Source of the DNA: CBDBBY01 sp965203215
GTDB lineage: Bacteria > Pseudomonadota > Alphaproteobacteria > Rhodobacterales > Rhodobacteraceae
Length of the DNA: 64,000 nt
Direction of reading: 5' to 3'
Assembly (NCBI GenBank): GCA_965203215.1
Contig: CBDBBY010000001.1
Coordinates: 1,984,001-2,048,000 of the forward strand
The notes beneath the pieces are model-generated. The model ran no database searches, was not told the origin of the DNA, and saw nothing but the letters and a program-made list of their open reading frames with translations. Positions 9,205 through 18,494 of the stretch are shown here, piece by piece; positions within the stretch are counted from its first letter, which is position 1; the number at the start of each line of letters is the position of its first letter. Made by a program: the position numbers and the translations under genes.

Positions 9205-9511
9205 TGGTCAGCTCCCTATTCAAGCGTCGCTGAATCGCGGACGTCAGGCTTTCCAGGACGGCCGTCATGGCTGCGCAGGAACGCGCAGCGGCAAGGTTGT
9301 CCGAATAAGCCGGCGCTCGTTCGCCATCGGGCCGACATCGATGCTTGCCTGCTGCGAACCAGACCTGAAGTTTGGCGTTTCAGCCAGGCAACTCGTATAA
9401 TTTGGGAAAAAAGCCGTTTGGCATGATTGACATCGGCGACCAATGCGGATGTTCAAGACGCAGAATCTGCGAGATGCCTGACGGGCTGTTTCTCAAAACG
9501 ATCAAAGAGTT
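9205..9511. other. Intergenic region upstream of amidase gene
   Basis: No supported gene. The stretch separates the divergent ATPase pseudogene from the amidase and presumably holds the amidase promoter; no clear promoter motif was seen. Confidence 0.5.
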
Positions 9512-10801
9512 ATGGATTCAGCAGTGAAGAGTTTGAACAACCTGACCGCGACAGAAATCGCACGCCGTGTCGCCAATGGAGAAACGACCGCCGAAGCCGT
9601 CGTGTCCGCTTGTCTTGACCGCATCGGCAGACGGGAACCGCAAATCCATGCTTTCGAATGCTTCGATGCAGAGAGAGCGATCGAAGCCGCGCGGCGAGTG
9701 GACCGGCAAGGGCCAAAGGGTTTGCTTGCCGGCGTTCCTTTCGCGGCGAAAGACATAATCGACACGAAAGACTTTCCGACGGCATGGGGCTCGCCGGCCT
9801 ACGCAGGCAATCAGCCGGGACGGAACGCCGCTTGCGTAGCGCGCTTTCTGAAGGCGGGCGCAATCTTGGTCGGCAAAAGCGTCACGACGGAATTCGCTAC
9901 GTTCGCCCCGAGCAAGACTCGGAATCCGGTCAACACCGAGCACACGCCCGGCGGGTCCTCCAGCGGCTCCGCCGCAGCCGTTGCGGACTGCATGGTTCCC
10001 TTGGCGTTCGGCACGCAGACGGCGGCATCGATAATCCGCCCGGCCGCGTATTGCGGGACATTCGCCTACAAAGCGAGCCTTGGGGCGGTCGACATGCGAG
10101 GCGTGATGGAGTTGGCTCGAACCTTGGACTCTTTCGGAGTATTCTCGAGATCCGCCGCCGATCTTTCATTGTCCCGTCGGGCACTGCATGGAAACGAAGG
10201 CAATCGGAGCTTCAACAAGACTGAACAGCCACGCATTTCTCTCGTGCGCGAGCCGCATTGGAATGATTGCGACATCAGTTCGAGAAGCGCTTGCGAATCC
10301 GCGATGGCAAGACTGGCTGAATGCGGCGCGAAAACAGCCGAAGTTGCGCCTTCGCCGTCTTTCGGTGAATTGGCGCAAGCGCAAGCGACCATAATGGCGT
10401 ACGAGGTCGCGCGGTCGCGCAAGCATGAATACGCCAATTTCAGGCATCTTGTGAGCGCAAAGTTCGTTGAATTGGTGGAAGCAGGACTCTGCACCAGCGA
10501 AACGGAGTACCAGTCTGCACTGAAAATGCGTGATGCCGCCGAGCGGGAGTTCGAAACTTTCTTTGAATCCGCTGACGTGCTGCTTGTGCCTGCTTCGACC
10601 GGCGAAGCTCCGCGTTTCGAGGAGGGCACCGGCGATCCGCTGTGCAGCAGAATCTGGACGCTCCTCGGGGCGCCCGCAGTCGCCATTCCCTTCGGATTTG
10701 GCTCGTCCGGATTGCCGGTGGCAATCCAGCTCGTCGCGCGCAAACGATGCGATGAATTGCTTCTTGATGCTGCGATCTGGGTCGAATCCAAATTTTGTTG
10801 A
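9512..10801 (+). CDS. Amidase signature family enzyme
   Basis: A 429-residue amidase of the GatA-like amidase signature family, hydrolysing an amide or carbamoyl bond. The Ser-cisSer-Lys triad is visible: Lys80 in PFAAKDIIDT, the glycine/serine loop GGSSSGSAAA (147-156) and the nucleophile Ser173 in TAASIIRPA. In most relatives the latter reads GGS, here AAS, a small oddity next to the nucleophile. There is no signal peptide, so it is cytoplasmic. It is shorter than typical 460-500 residue members, the C-terminal part being reduced. The neighbouring amino-acid transporter at 12.3-15.8 kb suggests a nitrogen compound as substrate, but this is inference; it is not GatA, as no gatB/gatC is present. 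Confidence 0.85.
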   Translation: MDSAVKSLNNLTATEIARRVANGETTAEAVVSACLDRIGRREPQIHAFECFDAERAIEAARRVDRQGPKGLLAGVPFAAKDIIDTKDFPTAWGSPAYAGNQPGRNAACVARFLKAGAILVGKSVTTEFATFAPSKTRNPVNTEHTPGGSSSGSAAAVADCMVPLAFGTQTAASIIRPAAYCGTFAYKASLGAVDMRGVMELARTLDSFGVFSRSAADLSLSRRALHGNEGNRSFNKTEQPRISLVREPHWNDCDISSRSACESAMARLAECGAKTAEVAPSPSFGELAQAQATIMAYEVARSRKHEYANFRHLVSAKFVELVEAGLCTSETEYQSALKMRDAAEREFETFFESADVLLVPASTGEAPRFEEGTGDPLCSRIWTLLGAPAVAIPFGFGSSGLPVAIQLVARKRCDELLLDAAIWVESKFC

Positions 10802-11283
10802 AAGGTTCAAACGGATTGAAAGCGTGACAAATTTTCATGAAAAATGGTCCGCGCCAGCGTTTTGTTCGAAAGATGCAAAGCAAACCAGTCGGGGCAGTTT
10901 GGAAGGTATTTTGTTGCAACGCGTCAGGAGCAGTACAGGAGCCGCTTGAAGTGGCAGGGCGGCTGTTGGCGGTCCGGATGTAGCGGGTACTGAAAAGCGT
11001 CTTTCCCACTCTTTGATTCAAAGGAACGCAGGACGACCCGAATTCCCGCTTGGCGGGGAGAGCTGCGCTCCGCCGACAGGCACGACCGCCTCCTTCGCGA
11101 CCGACCATCGGAGAGCCCCGGCGACCTTCTTGGAGCACGAACTCGTGCATCCGCAACGCCATGAAGCCTGATTGTACAACACAGTTTTTTTATGAGCAAA
11201 AATCAAAATCATGTTGCTTCGAATCTCTCGCAATATTAATCTTGGAGGTCGAATACAGTGCGTAACTCTTTAGGAGAATAATC
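10802..11283. other. Intergenic stretch without a recognised gene
   Basis: No supported gene. Minus-strand frames (10440-11162, 10924-11199) are unstructured arginine/serine-rich shadows. The AT-rich last 110 bases probably contain the promoter of the lipoprotein gene, whose AGGAG site is at 11272-11276. Confidence 0.5.
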
Positions 11284-11643
11284 ATGACTTCAAGAATTTC
11301 ACTGATTGCTGCGGTCTTAGCTGCAGGTTCTTTGGCTTCTTGCAGCGACAGCGTGAGCACAGTAAGTTCAGGCGAGACCGCGGAATCCCTTGCCGCGCCT
11401 GCGGATATTGGCGCCCCAGTGGATATGGGCTCCCAAGGCGATTCGCATTTGTCGTCAATGGAAACTTCTCAACAACCAGCCGCTCCGAGTGCGTCTCCGA
11501 TCCCCGATACCGAAGGAATGACAAGAAACGTAGTGGATGGCATTTGCGAAGGGGCAACTTGCATGGGCAACGATCCTTCACCCTCAGAATTGGCCGGTTC
11601 TTCAGGAGTGGACAATTTCGTGTCAGCTACAAATGATCAATGA
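11284..11643 (+). CDS. Small predicted lipoprotein
   Basis: A 119-residue protein with a lipoprotein signal peptide: MTSRISLIAAVLAAGSLASC, where LASC is the lipobox and Cys20 the lipidation site. The mature part is rich in serine, alanine, proline and acidic residues and contains a short cysteine pair (GICEGATCMG); it has no recognised domain and is probably disordered. The start is supported by TTTAGGAG eight bases upstream. It stands alone between gene-poor regions. It is likely anchored in the inner or outer membrane; function unknown. Confidence 0.75.
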   Translation: MTSRISLIAAVLAAGSLASCSDSVSTVSSGETAESLAAPADIGAPVDMGSQGDSHLSSMETSQQPAAPSASPIPDTEGMTRNVVDGICEGATCMGNDPSPSELAGSSGVDNFVSATNDQ

Positions 11644-12294
11644 AATAGGCGCTGTCTGCACTGAATCATAAGTCGTTTCGACGATGAGAACGAAATTCAT
11701 GGAATCCGCAAGCATCACGTCGAGTTCGCTGAATCTTGTGCAGTTGCGCCGATAGCCCTTGAGTCTGCGGAACGACCGTTCTCGGCCTTGTTCCGCAGCG
11801 AGCGGGGTCAGCGGTCTTAGTCCCGCTCGGCCTTCGGGTCAATCTTCACCCATGCGGGTCTGCCAGCCGGAAAGGCTGGAAATCATCGTATCCAGTCGAT
11901 TGCCGAGATCACGCGGATCTTCGTGCTTCATACGCCTCGTGACTTGCCGATGCGTTGCGGCCCGTTGTTTGCGTCCGGCGCCGTCGAGGCCGATGCATTT
12001 CCCGCCCTCGTCGATCAAATGCCGCCGCTTCAACGGGGTGAACAACCGATCAGGCATGCGATCGAGGACGCAGACGCACCGGACCCCCGAACAGTCGCAA
12101 GAATGCTGAGCCCGCACAAATGGTTGACACTTTCCCGGCATTGGCCAATGATCGCGCTGCCGAACTGAGGCGCGGAATCGGTCACGGAGCTGCCATCCGA
12201 CAAGGGCGCAAGAAAGGATTTCCGAGCATCGGAAAATCATTCGATCCAGACAGCGGCGGGTGAAACATGAGCGTTCGCCGGTCTGCGGTGGGAT
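11644..12294. other. Long stretch without a recognised gene
   Basis: About 650 bases with only low-quality frames on both strands (for example 11759-12109 plus and 11839-12765 minus). None has a domain or ribosome site that I can support. The end holds the start region of the amino-acid ABC operon. Confidence 0.5.
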
Positions 12295-13068
12295 GTGCTT
12301 GATCGGACATGGCGTGATGATTTGAACGAACTCAGGCCGATCATTGAAATGCGCGACGTCGATAAATTCTTCGGCAAGTTCCAAGCATTGAGGAAGGTCA
12401 ATCTTTCCGTCCGCGCGGGAGAGCGCGTGGTCGTCTGCGGACCGTCCGGGTCGGGAAAATCGACGCTGATTCGATGCCTCAACCGGCTGGAGGAGCACTC
12501 GGCGGGTCAAATCGTCGTCGACGGAATCGAACTTGACGACGAGACCGAAAACATTCGCGCAGTAAGGATGGAAGTCGGCATGGTGTTCCAGCAGTTCAAC
12601 CTGTTTCCGCACCTGACCGTTCTTGAAAACCTGACCGTCGGGCCGATCAGGGTTCGAAAGCAATCCAAGGACAAGGCGATCAGCCTGGCCCGAAGTTTTC
12701 TGGAACGGGTCCATATCCCGGAACAAGAAGACAAGTATCCGGCGCAGCTGTCGGGAGGGCAGCAACAGCGCGTAGCCATCGCCCGCTCTCTATGCATGGA
12801 GCCGCGCATCATGCTTTTCGACGAGCCGACTTCGGCCTTGGACCCGGAAATGATCAATGAAGTTCTGGACGTCATGATCGAACTCGCGGATTCCGGCATG
12901 ACGATGGTCTGCGTGACGCACGAGATGGGATTTGCGAGCAAGGCCGCGGACACGATGGTCTTCATGGACTCGGGCGAAATCATCGAAACCGCCCCGCCGG
13001 AAAAATTCTTCTCGAATCCGTCCAGCGAGCGCTGCAGAATGTTCTTGGACCAGATTCTGGAGCACTGA
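12295..13068 (+). CDS. Polar amino-acid ABC transporter, ATP-binding subunit
   Basis: An ABC ATPase of the GlnQ/AapP/BztD group that powers uptake of polar amino acids. Walker A is GPSGSGKST (residues 49-57), the Q-loop is FQQFNLF, the signature is LSGGQQQR, Walker B with D-loop is LFDEPTSALDPE and the H-loop is VTHEMGF. The GTG at 12295 is the longest start; TTG at 12322 or ATG at 12349 are alternatives and the true start is uncertain. It begins a four-gene plus-strand operon: ATPase, permease (5-base gap), binding protein, permease. It is the intact relative of the pseudogene at 8452-9204. Confidence 0.9.
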   Translation: MLDRTWRDDLNELRPIIEMRDVDKFFGKFQALRKVNLSVRAGERVVVCGPSGSGKSTLIRCLNRLEEHSAGQIVVDGIELDDETENIRAVRMEVGMVFQQFNLFPHLTVLENLTVGPIRVRKQSKDKAISLARSFLERVHIPEQEDKYPAQLSGGQQQRVAIARSLCMEPRIMLFDEPTSALDPEMINEVLDVMIELADSGMTMVCVTHEMGFASKAADTMVFMDSGEIIETAPPEKFFSNPSSERCRMFLDQILEH

Positions 13069-13073
13069 GGCGC

Positions 13074-13928
13074 ATGGCAATTCCGACCGCGCCAAGCGCT
13101 GCACGGGCCGCAAGAGCCTTGAAACCGAGCTACTATCGGTCGGCGAAGCGCATGCTGAAATCGACGCCCGCGTCGATCGCCATCTACCTGATCGTCGTGT
13201 ATGCGGTCGTTGCCGCTTCGCTCAACGGCGCGGAAGCGATGGGATACAATTGGCAGTGGTACAGGATCCCGGATTACATATACCAATTGACCGATGACGG
13301 TTTCCAATGGGGTGAAATCTCCGTCGGCCTCGTCAAAACACTTGCGCTTTCTTCGCAATCCTTCGGTTTCGCCGTTGCAGCGGGGCTGTGCGTGGCCCTC
13401 CTGAGACTTTCGGGTTTGGTCCTCGGGACCGGCATCGCGATCGCCTATCTCGAGTTCATCCGCAATATGCCGCTGCTCGTCCTGCTTTACATCTTTTATT
13501 ATGTTCTGGGCCCGATATTCGGTCTTGACAGGTACACGGCATCGGTGCTGTGCCTCGGCGTTTTCCATTCCGCGCTGCTCTCGGAGATTTTCCGCGCCGG
13601 GATCAACGCCGTCGCAGTCGGCCAATGGGAAGCAGCCAAATCGATCGGAATGAGCAAGGGCCAAGCATATCGGTTCATCATTCTCCCGCAATCGATCAAG
13701 TTCATGCTTCCCCCGGTGCTCGGGGAGGCGGTGCATTTGATCAAAAGCTCTGCCATCGTGAGCGTTATCGCGGTCGCCGAACTCACGACGATCGGCAGAG
13801 ACCTTATTTCCTACACCTACATGAGTTTCGAGATCTGGTTCACCATTGCTGCGGCCTACTTGGTGGTCACTCTCATCCTTTCCGTCTTCGTTTCTCTGCT
13901 TGAGAGGCGATACGCGGTATCGACATGA
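13074..13928 (+). CDS. Polar amino-acid ABC transporter permease (first)
   Basis: A 284-residue inner-membrane permease of the HisM/GlnP family with an initial transmembrane segment (IAIYLIVVYAVVAASL) followed by the transport core. The cytoplasmic EAA loop that contacts the ATPase is visible as GQWEAAKSIGMSKGQAYRFI followed by LPQSIK. A periplasmic segment with NWQWYRIPDYI lies between the first helix and the core, as in BztB/AapQ-type proteins. It starts five bases after the ATPase gene and overlaps by a few bases the open frame of the binding protein, so the genes are co-transcribed. Confidence 0.9.
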   Translation: MAIPTAPSAARAARALKPSYYRSAKRMLKSTPASIAIYLIVVYAVVAASLNGAEAMGYNWQWYRIPDYIYQLTDDGFQWGEISVGLVKTLALSSQSFGFAVAAGLCVALLRLSGLVLGTGIAIAYLEFIRNMPLLVLLYIFYYVLGPIFGLDRYTASVLCLGVFHSALLSEIFRAGINAVAVGQWEAAKSIGMSKGQAYRFIILPQSIKFMLPPVLGEAVHLIKSSAIVSVIAVAELTTIGRDLISYTYMSFEIWFTIAAAYLVVTLILSVFVSLLERRYAVST

Positions 13929-13960
13929 ACAAGCGCTACATCAACCCAAAGGAGGTTTTC

Positions 13961-14794
13961 ATGAAACTCACTCGGCGCATTCTAGGAACCTTGGCCATTA
14001 CGGCGGCGGCGGCGAGTCTGGCCCTGCCGTCCGCAGCCCAGAACACGACGCAGGATCTTTCGAGCGAAAGCGTCATCGAGGCGATCAAGCAAAGGGGCGT
14101 GATCAAGATCGGCCTTTCGCTGTTCACTCCGTGGTCAATGCGGGACAAGAACGGCGAATTGATCGGCTTCGAACTCGATGTCGGACGCAAGCTGGCGGAA
14201 GACATGGGCGTGGAAGTTGAATTCGTTCCCACCGCATGGGACGGCATCATTCCCGCTCTGGTCGCCGGCAAGTTCGACGCGATCATCAGCGGCATGTCCG
14301 TCACGGCGCAGCGGAACCTGACCGTGAACTTCACTGATCCTTACGCGTATTCCGGCCTGAAAATTGTTGCAAACCGAGCAATGACGGAGGGGTTCTCGAA
14401 AGAGGACCTCAATAGTCCTGATGTTACGTTCGCCGCCCGCAGGGGAGCAACGCCGGCCATCGCAATTCGGAGGATGTTTCCCGATGCGGAACTCCTTCTG
14501 TTCGACGAAGAAGGAACGGCGACGCAGGAAGTCTTGAACGGCAACGCCCATGCGACGATGTCGTCCGAGCCGACGCCATCGACGGAGGCAAGGACTTACC
14601 CCGATATTCTTTACGTTCCTTTCGATACCATTTTCGATCCGCGCGGAGAAGGATTCGCGGTGCGAAAGGGCGACCCGGACGCTTTGAACTATTTCAACAA
14701 CTGGATTGCGCACAATTGGCGCAACGGATGGCTGCAAGAGCGCCACGATTACTGGTTCACGACCGAAGATTGGAGGGACCAAGTCGTCAATTGA
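13961..14794 (+). CDS. Amino-acid ABC transporter substrate-binding protein (family 3)
   Basis: A 277-residue periplasmic binding protein. The start at 13961 is fixed by AAAGGAGG six bases upstream and a clear signal peptide (MKLTRRILGTLAITAAAASL, then ALPSAAQ); the frame opens at 13925, but that start gives a worse leader. The family-3 pattern is clear: IKIGLSLFTPWSMRDKNGELIGFELDVGRKLAE, VEFVPTAWDGIIPAL, and FDAIISGMSVTAQRNLTVNFTDPY. It delivers a polar amino acid or related compound to the two flanking permeases. The ligand cannot be read from the sequence. Confidence 0.9.
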   Translation: MKLTRRILGTLAITAAAASLALPSAAQNTTQDLSSESVIEAIKQRGVIKIGLSLFTPWSMRDKNGELIGFELDVGRKLAEDMGVEVEFVPTAWDGIIPALVAGKFDAIISGMSVTAQRNLTVNFTDPYAYSGLKIVANRAMTEGFSKEDLNSPDVTFAARRGATPAIAIRRMFPDAELLLFDEEGTATQEVLNGNAHATMSSEPTPSTEARTYPDILYVPFDTIFDPRGEGFAVRKGDPDALNYFNNWIAHNWRNGWLQERHDYWFTTEDWRDQVVN

Positions 14795-14802
14795 AACTGA
14801 AC

Positions 14803-14833
14803 GGATCCGCCGCCGGGCCTATTCGGCGGGTCC
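14803..14833 (+). terminator. Hairpin after the binding-protein gene
   Basis: GGATCCGCCG at 14803-14812 pairs with CGGCGGGTCC at 14824-14833 (one G-T wobble), loop 11 bases, starting nine bases after the binding-protein stop. There is no T-run, so it is more likely an mRNA-stabilising or attenuating hairpin that raises binding-protein expression over the downstream permease. Confidence 0.5.
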
Positions 14834-14863
14834 GCATCCACGCGTCCTGGACGGAATTCCGAC

Positions 14864-15757
14864 TTGCACAAGCTGATCAAACGCTTGACTTGGGTCGACG
14901 GCATGATCGCCGCGGTTCTGTTCGCGCTGTTCGCCTACATTTGGTTCCAGATCGGCGAGAACCTGAACTACAAGTGGCGCTGGGAACTGATCCCGAATTT
15001 CCTGTTCCGCTTCGATGACGAGGAAGGGCGCTGGGTCGCGAACGTTCTCGTCCAAGGACTGATTACGACAATCAGGATCAGCATTTACGCAAGCATGCTT
15101 GCCGTACTCCTCGGCACGCTTCTGGGGATGGCCCGGTGCTCCGGCAATTTGGCCGTCCGCATGCTCGCGCGCACCTATGTGGAACTGCTCCGGAACATTC
15201 CGCCGGTCGTGGTCATCTTCATCTTCTTTTTCTTTCTTTCTGAGCAGTTGATCGCCGCCCTCAACATAGAAAGTTGGGCCCGATCGATCGCCCGGCAGGA
15301 AAACAACGATCTTTGGGAGTTCTTCTTCGGCGACATGCGGCGGTTTCCGTCGGTCATCTCCGGGGTTATCGTTCTGGCGCTGTTCGAGAGCGCGTTCGTC
15401 TGCGAAATCGTGCGGGCCGGGATTGAATCCATCGACCGAGGCCAGCGCGAAGCCGCGCGGTCCCTCGGCATGGGCTGGTTTGCGGAGATGCGCTGGATCG
15501 TGCTCCCGCAAGCGCTCAAGCGAGTCCTTCCTCCGCTTGCGAACCAGTTCATTTCGCTGATCAAGGACAGTTCGATCATCTCCTTGATCTCCGTGCAGGA
15601 GCTTACCTACAAGACAGTGGAGCTCGTGTCCTCCACGCGAATGATCTTCGAAGCGTGGATTACCACGGCGGCATTCTACTTCGGGCTTTGCTTCTGTCTT
15701 TCAATGCTGTTCAGGTTCCTCGAAAGGCCCGGCTCCGAACCGAACGTGAAAGCCTGA
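14864..15757 (+). CDS. Polar amino-acid ABC transporter permease (second)
   Basis: A 297-residue permease of the same family as the one at 13074 and its likely heterodimer partner. Transmembrane segments include MIAAVLFALFAYIWF and VVVIFIFFFFL; the EAA loop is GQREAARSLGMGWFAEMRWI followed by LPQALKR. The start is the TTG at 14864 (ACGGA upstream); an ATG 39 bases later is possible but would cut the N-terminal cytoplasmic stretch. It ends the amino-acid operon after the hairpin at 14803. Two unequal permeases with N-terminal extensions are typical of Aap/Bzt-type general amino-acid permeases. Confidence 0.88.
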   Translation: MHKLIKRLTWVDGMIAAVLFALFAYIWFQIGENLNYKWRWELIPNFLFRFDDEEGRWVANVLVQGLITTIRISIYASMLAVLLGTLLGMARCSGNLAVRMLARTYVELLRNIPPVVVIFIFFFFLSEQLIAALNIESWARSIARQENNDLWEFFFGDMRRFPSVISGVIVLALFESAFVCEIVRAGIESIDRGQREAARSLGMGWFAEMRWIVLPQALKRVLPPLANQFISLIKDSSIISLISVQELTYKTVELVSSTRMIFEAWITTAAFYFGLCFCLSMLFRFLERPGSEPNVKA

Positions 15758-16651
15758 AAGCAGTTTCCCCGAGGAGTCTCCGATGCACACTTCAGCAGGT
15801 TCGCCCGAAATCGAATTTGGCTGCTTGCCACGTTCATCTTCGCAAGGCTGCACTTCATGACGACGGGAACTGCATTCCGGGGCGACTTCAGCAATCCATC
15901 GGATTCTTCGTACCGTCGCTCAACGCACGCTCCTGCTCTTTCGACAACCACTGGTCCAATGCGAAGCACCGCTTCGACGATTTGGAACGGGCAGCCAATA
16001 TTGAGCGAGCGCTCCGCGAGCGCAATCCGAGTTTGGCATTTGCCGTCGCCGAGCTCGGGATGATGAATTGCGCCGAGAAGCCGGCAATGCGGCCATCGGA
16101 GATGAGCCGGAGCGACATCCAAGCATTGCGCGGCCGCGGCCTTGGACGACGGGAGGATTTTGGAAACCCTCCAGACCGGTCGTCATTTGAACGGCCGAGG
16201 CGTTTCGAACCAATGCGACATCGTGTCAACTCCGGCGACGACAAACCACCGACCCGCAGCAATGATTCCTCCGAATAGCCGATGTTGGGCCAGCTCGCCT
16301 ACGCCTCGTCAATCCAGACAGCCGTTGATTGGTGAACGCGCGCGACGCATTGATTGGCGAACAGCGACTTGACTTGAAACCTTTCAAACTGTGCGATCGA
16401 TCTCTTGCGATGTCGATGCGGTTTCCCGGAAAGGCGAATCGCGATACTGTTCATACATGAATGCCGCAAGCACACATCGATTGATTGCTCAATCCCGGGA
16501 CGCATCGATTGGATTGTCCGAAAGCAAGAGCAAAGTCAACGAAGCGCGCGTTCCGCCGCCAAGCTGAATTGAAGAAGATGTCGATTGAGGCAGCATCCGG
16601 AACCGAAGGCGCGTTGTTCTTCGTTTTCGCAGAGAACTCCAGAGGCTTGGA
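15758..16651. other. 890-bp stretch without a supported gene
   Basis: No gene could be supported. The minus-strand frame 15676-16122 and the overlapping frame 15888-16262 each have protein-like patches (for example RIALAERSLNIGCPFQIVEAVLRIG), which could mean a decayed gene, but I do not recognise the family. Confidence 0.4.
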
Positions 16652-17620
16652 ATGACAGCGGAAGTTATAACTCCCATCACGCAAGCAATGAACGAGGGCA
16701 CGCTCAGCCGTCGCGAATTGAAACAACTCATGCGTCGTTCCAATGCCCCGGGACTTGTGCGCTTGGCTGTATGGTTCGCCGCAATGTCGGGAACTACAAC
16801 TCTGATCTGGCTTGCGATGGGAACGTGGTGGATGCTCCCAGCGATGTTTCTACACGGCGTGCTGCTGGTCCACCATTTTTCGCTTCAGCATGAATGTTGC
16901 CACTACACGGCGTTTCGAACGAGATGGTTCAACGACCTGATCGGATACTACTGCGGACTGGTCATCATGCTGCCCAACAAGTTCTTTCGATACGAGCACT
17001 GCGACCATCACACATACACGCAACTGAACGGCAAGGATCCGGAGCTGATCGAACTCCCGATCTCCTTGGGCAAATATCTTTGGTACGTATCTTCAGTTCC
17101 GTACTGGAAGGCGAAGTTCTCCGAAATCCTCGGCCATTCGATCGGCCGGCTGTCGGAGGACGAACGTCGCTTCATCCCCAAAGAAGAACACAAGGCGGTC
17201 TTTCTTGAAGCGCGGATAATGGTCGCGATTTACGTTCTGATATTTTGCGCTTGCGCCGCGTACGATTGGTGGGCGCCGGTCTGGTATTGGTGGCTTCCGG
17301 TGTTTCTGGGCGAACCTGTCATGCGCGCGATCAGGATGGCGGAACACGTCGGACGCCCCAACACGCTGGACATGAAGGAAAACACGCGAACCAATCTCGT
17401 TTCAACCCCGATGCGGTTTCTCTGCTGGAACATGAACTATCACGCGGAACACCACTATGCGTCGTCCGTCCCGTTCCACATGCTTCCGGAGCTGCACCGC
17501 AAATTGAAGGGCTTCGTTTACGTCGAGAAGCGCGGCTATCTCGGCGCCCACATAGATATCCTCTCGCAGATATTCGGTCGCGCGCCTCGGTCGGATGACC
17601 GGCCGAAAGACGTGCCTTGA
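16652..17620 (+). CDS. Fatty-acid desaturase-type di-iron oxygenase (MocD-like)
   Basis: A 322-residue membrane di-iron enzyme. The three histidine boxes are visible: HECCH (near residue 80), HCDHH (near residue 112) and HAEHH (near residue 265), with hydrophobic pairs between them. Such proteins hydroxylate, desaturate or demethylate using electrons from a ferredoxin. The adjacent gene, overlapping by four bases, is a Rieske ferredoxin; this pairing matches MocD/MocE of rhizopine (methyl-inosamine) catabolism. Together with the MocA-like dehydrogenase and IolD gene further on, oxidative demethylation of a methylated cyclitol is a reasonable inference. It may instead act on a lipid or alkane substrate. 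Confidence 0.8.
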   Translation: MTAEVITPITQAMNEGTLSRRELKQLMRRSNAPGLVRLAVWFAAMSGTTTLIWLAMGTWWMLPAMFLHGVLLVHHFSLQHECCHYTAFRTRWFNDLIGYYCGLVIMLPNKFFRYEHCDHHTYTQLNGKDPELIELPISLGKYLWYVSSVPYWKAKFSEILGHSIGRLSEDERRFIPKEEHKAVFLEARIMVAIYVLIFCACAAYDWWAPVWYWWLPVFLGEPVMRAIRMAEHVGRPNTLDMKENTRTNLVSTPMRFLCWNMNYHAEHHYASSVPFHMLPELHRKLKGFVYVEKRGYLGAHIDILSQIFGRAPRSDDRPKDVP

Positions 17621-17934
17621 AACAAGAAAGACATTGGCAGGATCTGATATCGGTCGCCGAGCTTGAGCCTGGAGACGCAACGCCAGTCAGATTCGGCACC
17701 CGGGAACTTGCCGTATACGATACGATCGACGGCGTATTCGTCAGCCTCGCCCGATGCACCCATGGCGGAGCGAATTTGTGCGACGGCTACTTCGACGGGC
17801 GACACATTGAGTGCCCGCTTCACCAAGGGCTGTTCGACGCGCGGACTGGCATGCCTAAATCCGCGCCCGCGACGCGGGCGCTGTTGATGATCGAATCCCG
17901 GGTGGTCGACGGAGTCGTGCAGATTTTTCTTTGA
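17617..17934 (+). CDS. Rieske [2Fe-2S] ferredoxin (MocE-like)
   Basis: A 105-residue Rieske protein. The cluster ligands are CTHGGANL (Cys-X-His) and CPLHQGLFD (Cys-X2-His). It has no membrane anchor and resembles soluble Rieske ferredoxins that feed oxygenases. The start is a TTG that overlaps the desaturase stop codon (TTGA), implying translational coupling and a 1:1 partnership. The role is electron transfer to the di-iron centre of the upstream enzyme. No reductase gene is adjacent, so electrons must come from a housekeeping ferredoxin reductase. Confidence 0.85.
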   Translation: MKQERHWQDLISVAELEPGDATPVRFGTRELAVYDTIDGVFVSLARCTHGGANLCDGYFDGRHIECPLHQGLFDARTGMPKSAPATRALLMIESRVVDGVVQIFL

Positions 17935-18161
17935 ATCCGCAGCGCACGCCTTGAAATTCTGCCGACGGTCGATTCACTATATCCGCAAGCACGGCTCTCC
18001 ATTTTCGTTTGCCTGCATTCAGCAGATCATCCGAGGAACCGGTCATTCGCATGCTCGCGTGAAGCCAAGCACGCGGTCGTACCGATCAAATCCTCGGAAG
18101 GTCGGCGCGGCATCAACCAAAGTCGAGTTTACGAAAACTCGCGAGACGGGAGGCGCCAAGC

Positions 18162-18383
18162 ATGAAATTCTTCGATGTCAAGCATCCGATGTTCAATCCG
18201 CTTTGGGTTCGAATCGTCGTCACCGCGATTTGCGCGCTTTGGGCGATGCTGGAATTCGGGTCGGGCAATCCGTTCTGGGGCATTTTATTCGCGGCGGCGG
18301 CGGCGTTCTGCTTGTGGAAGTTCTTCATAAATTTCGAAGAATATACGGACGACGACTCGAAGGACGAAAGCGGGAAGCGATAG
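18162..18383 (+). CDS. Small membrane protein (DUF3329-like)
   Basis: A 73-residue protein beginning MKFFDVKHPMFNPLWVRI, with two predicted transmembrane helices (IVVTAICALWAMLEF and FWGILFAAAAAFCLWKFF) and an acidic, polar tail. The start has GGGAGG nine bases upstream. I recall proteins with this FFDxxHPxFxPLWVR beginning in Rhodobacterales, annotated as DUF3329, but that assignment is from memory. Its function is unknown. It does not overlap its neighbours and probably has its own promoter. Confidence 0.65.
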   Translation: MKFFDVKHPMFNPLWVRIVVTAICALWAMLEFGSGNPFWGILFAAAAAFCLWKFFINFEEYTDDDSKDESGKR

Positions 18384-18494
18384 CATCAGATCACGCGATT
18401 ATAGAGCGTGCTCGCAAAGGAAGTCGGACTGTCCGCCGCGCGACGAGAGAAGCCGGACTTTTCGTTGCGACATGGCGACCGGGCCGCACCGAAG

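Noticed and set aside
12507..13736. 409-codon minus-strand frame
   Set aside because: Shadow of the amino-acid ATPase and permease genes.
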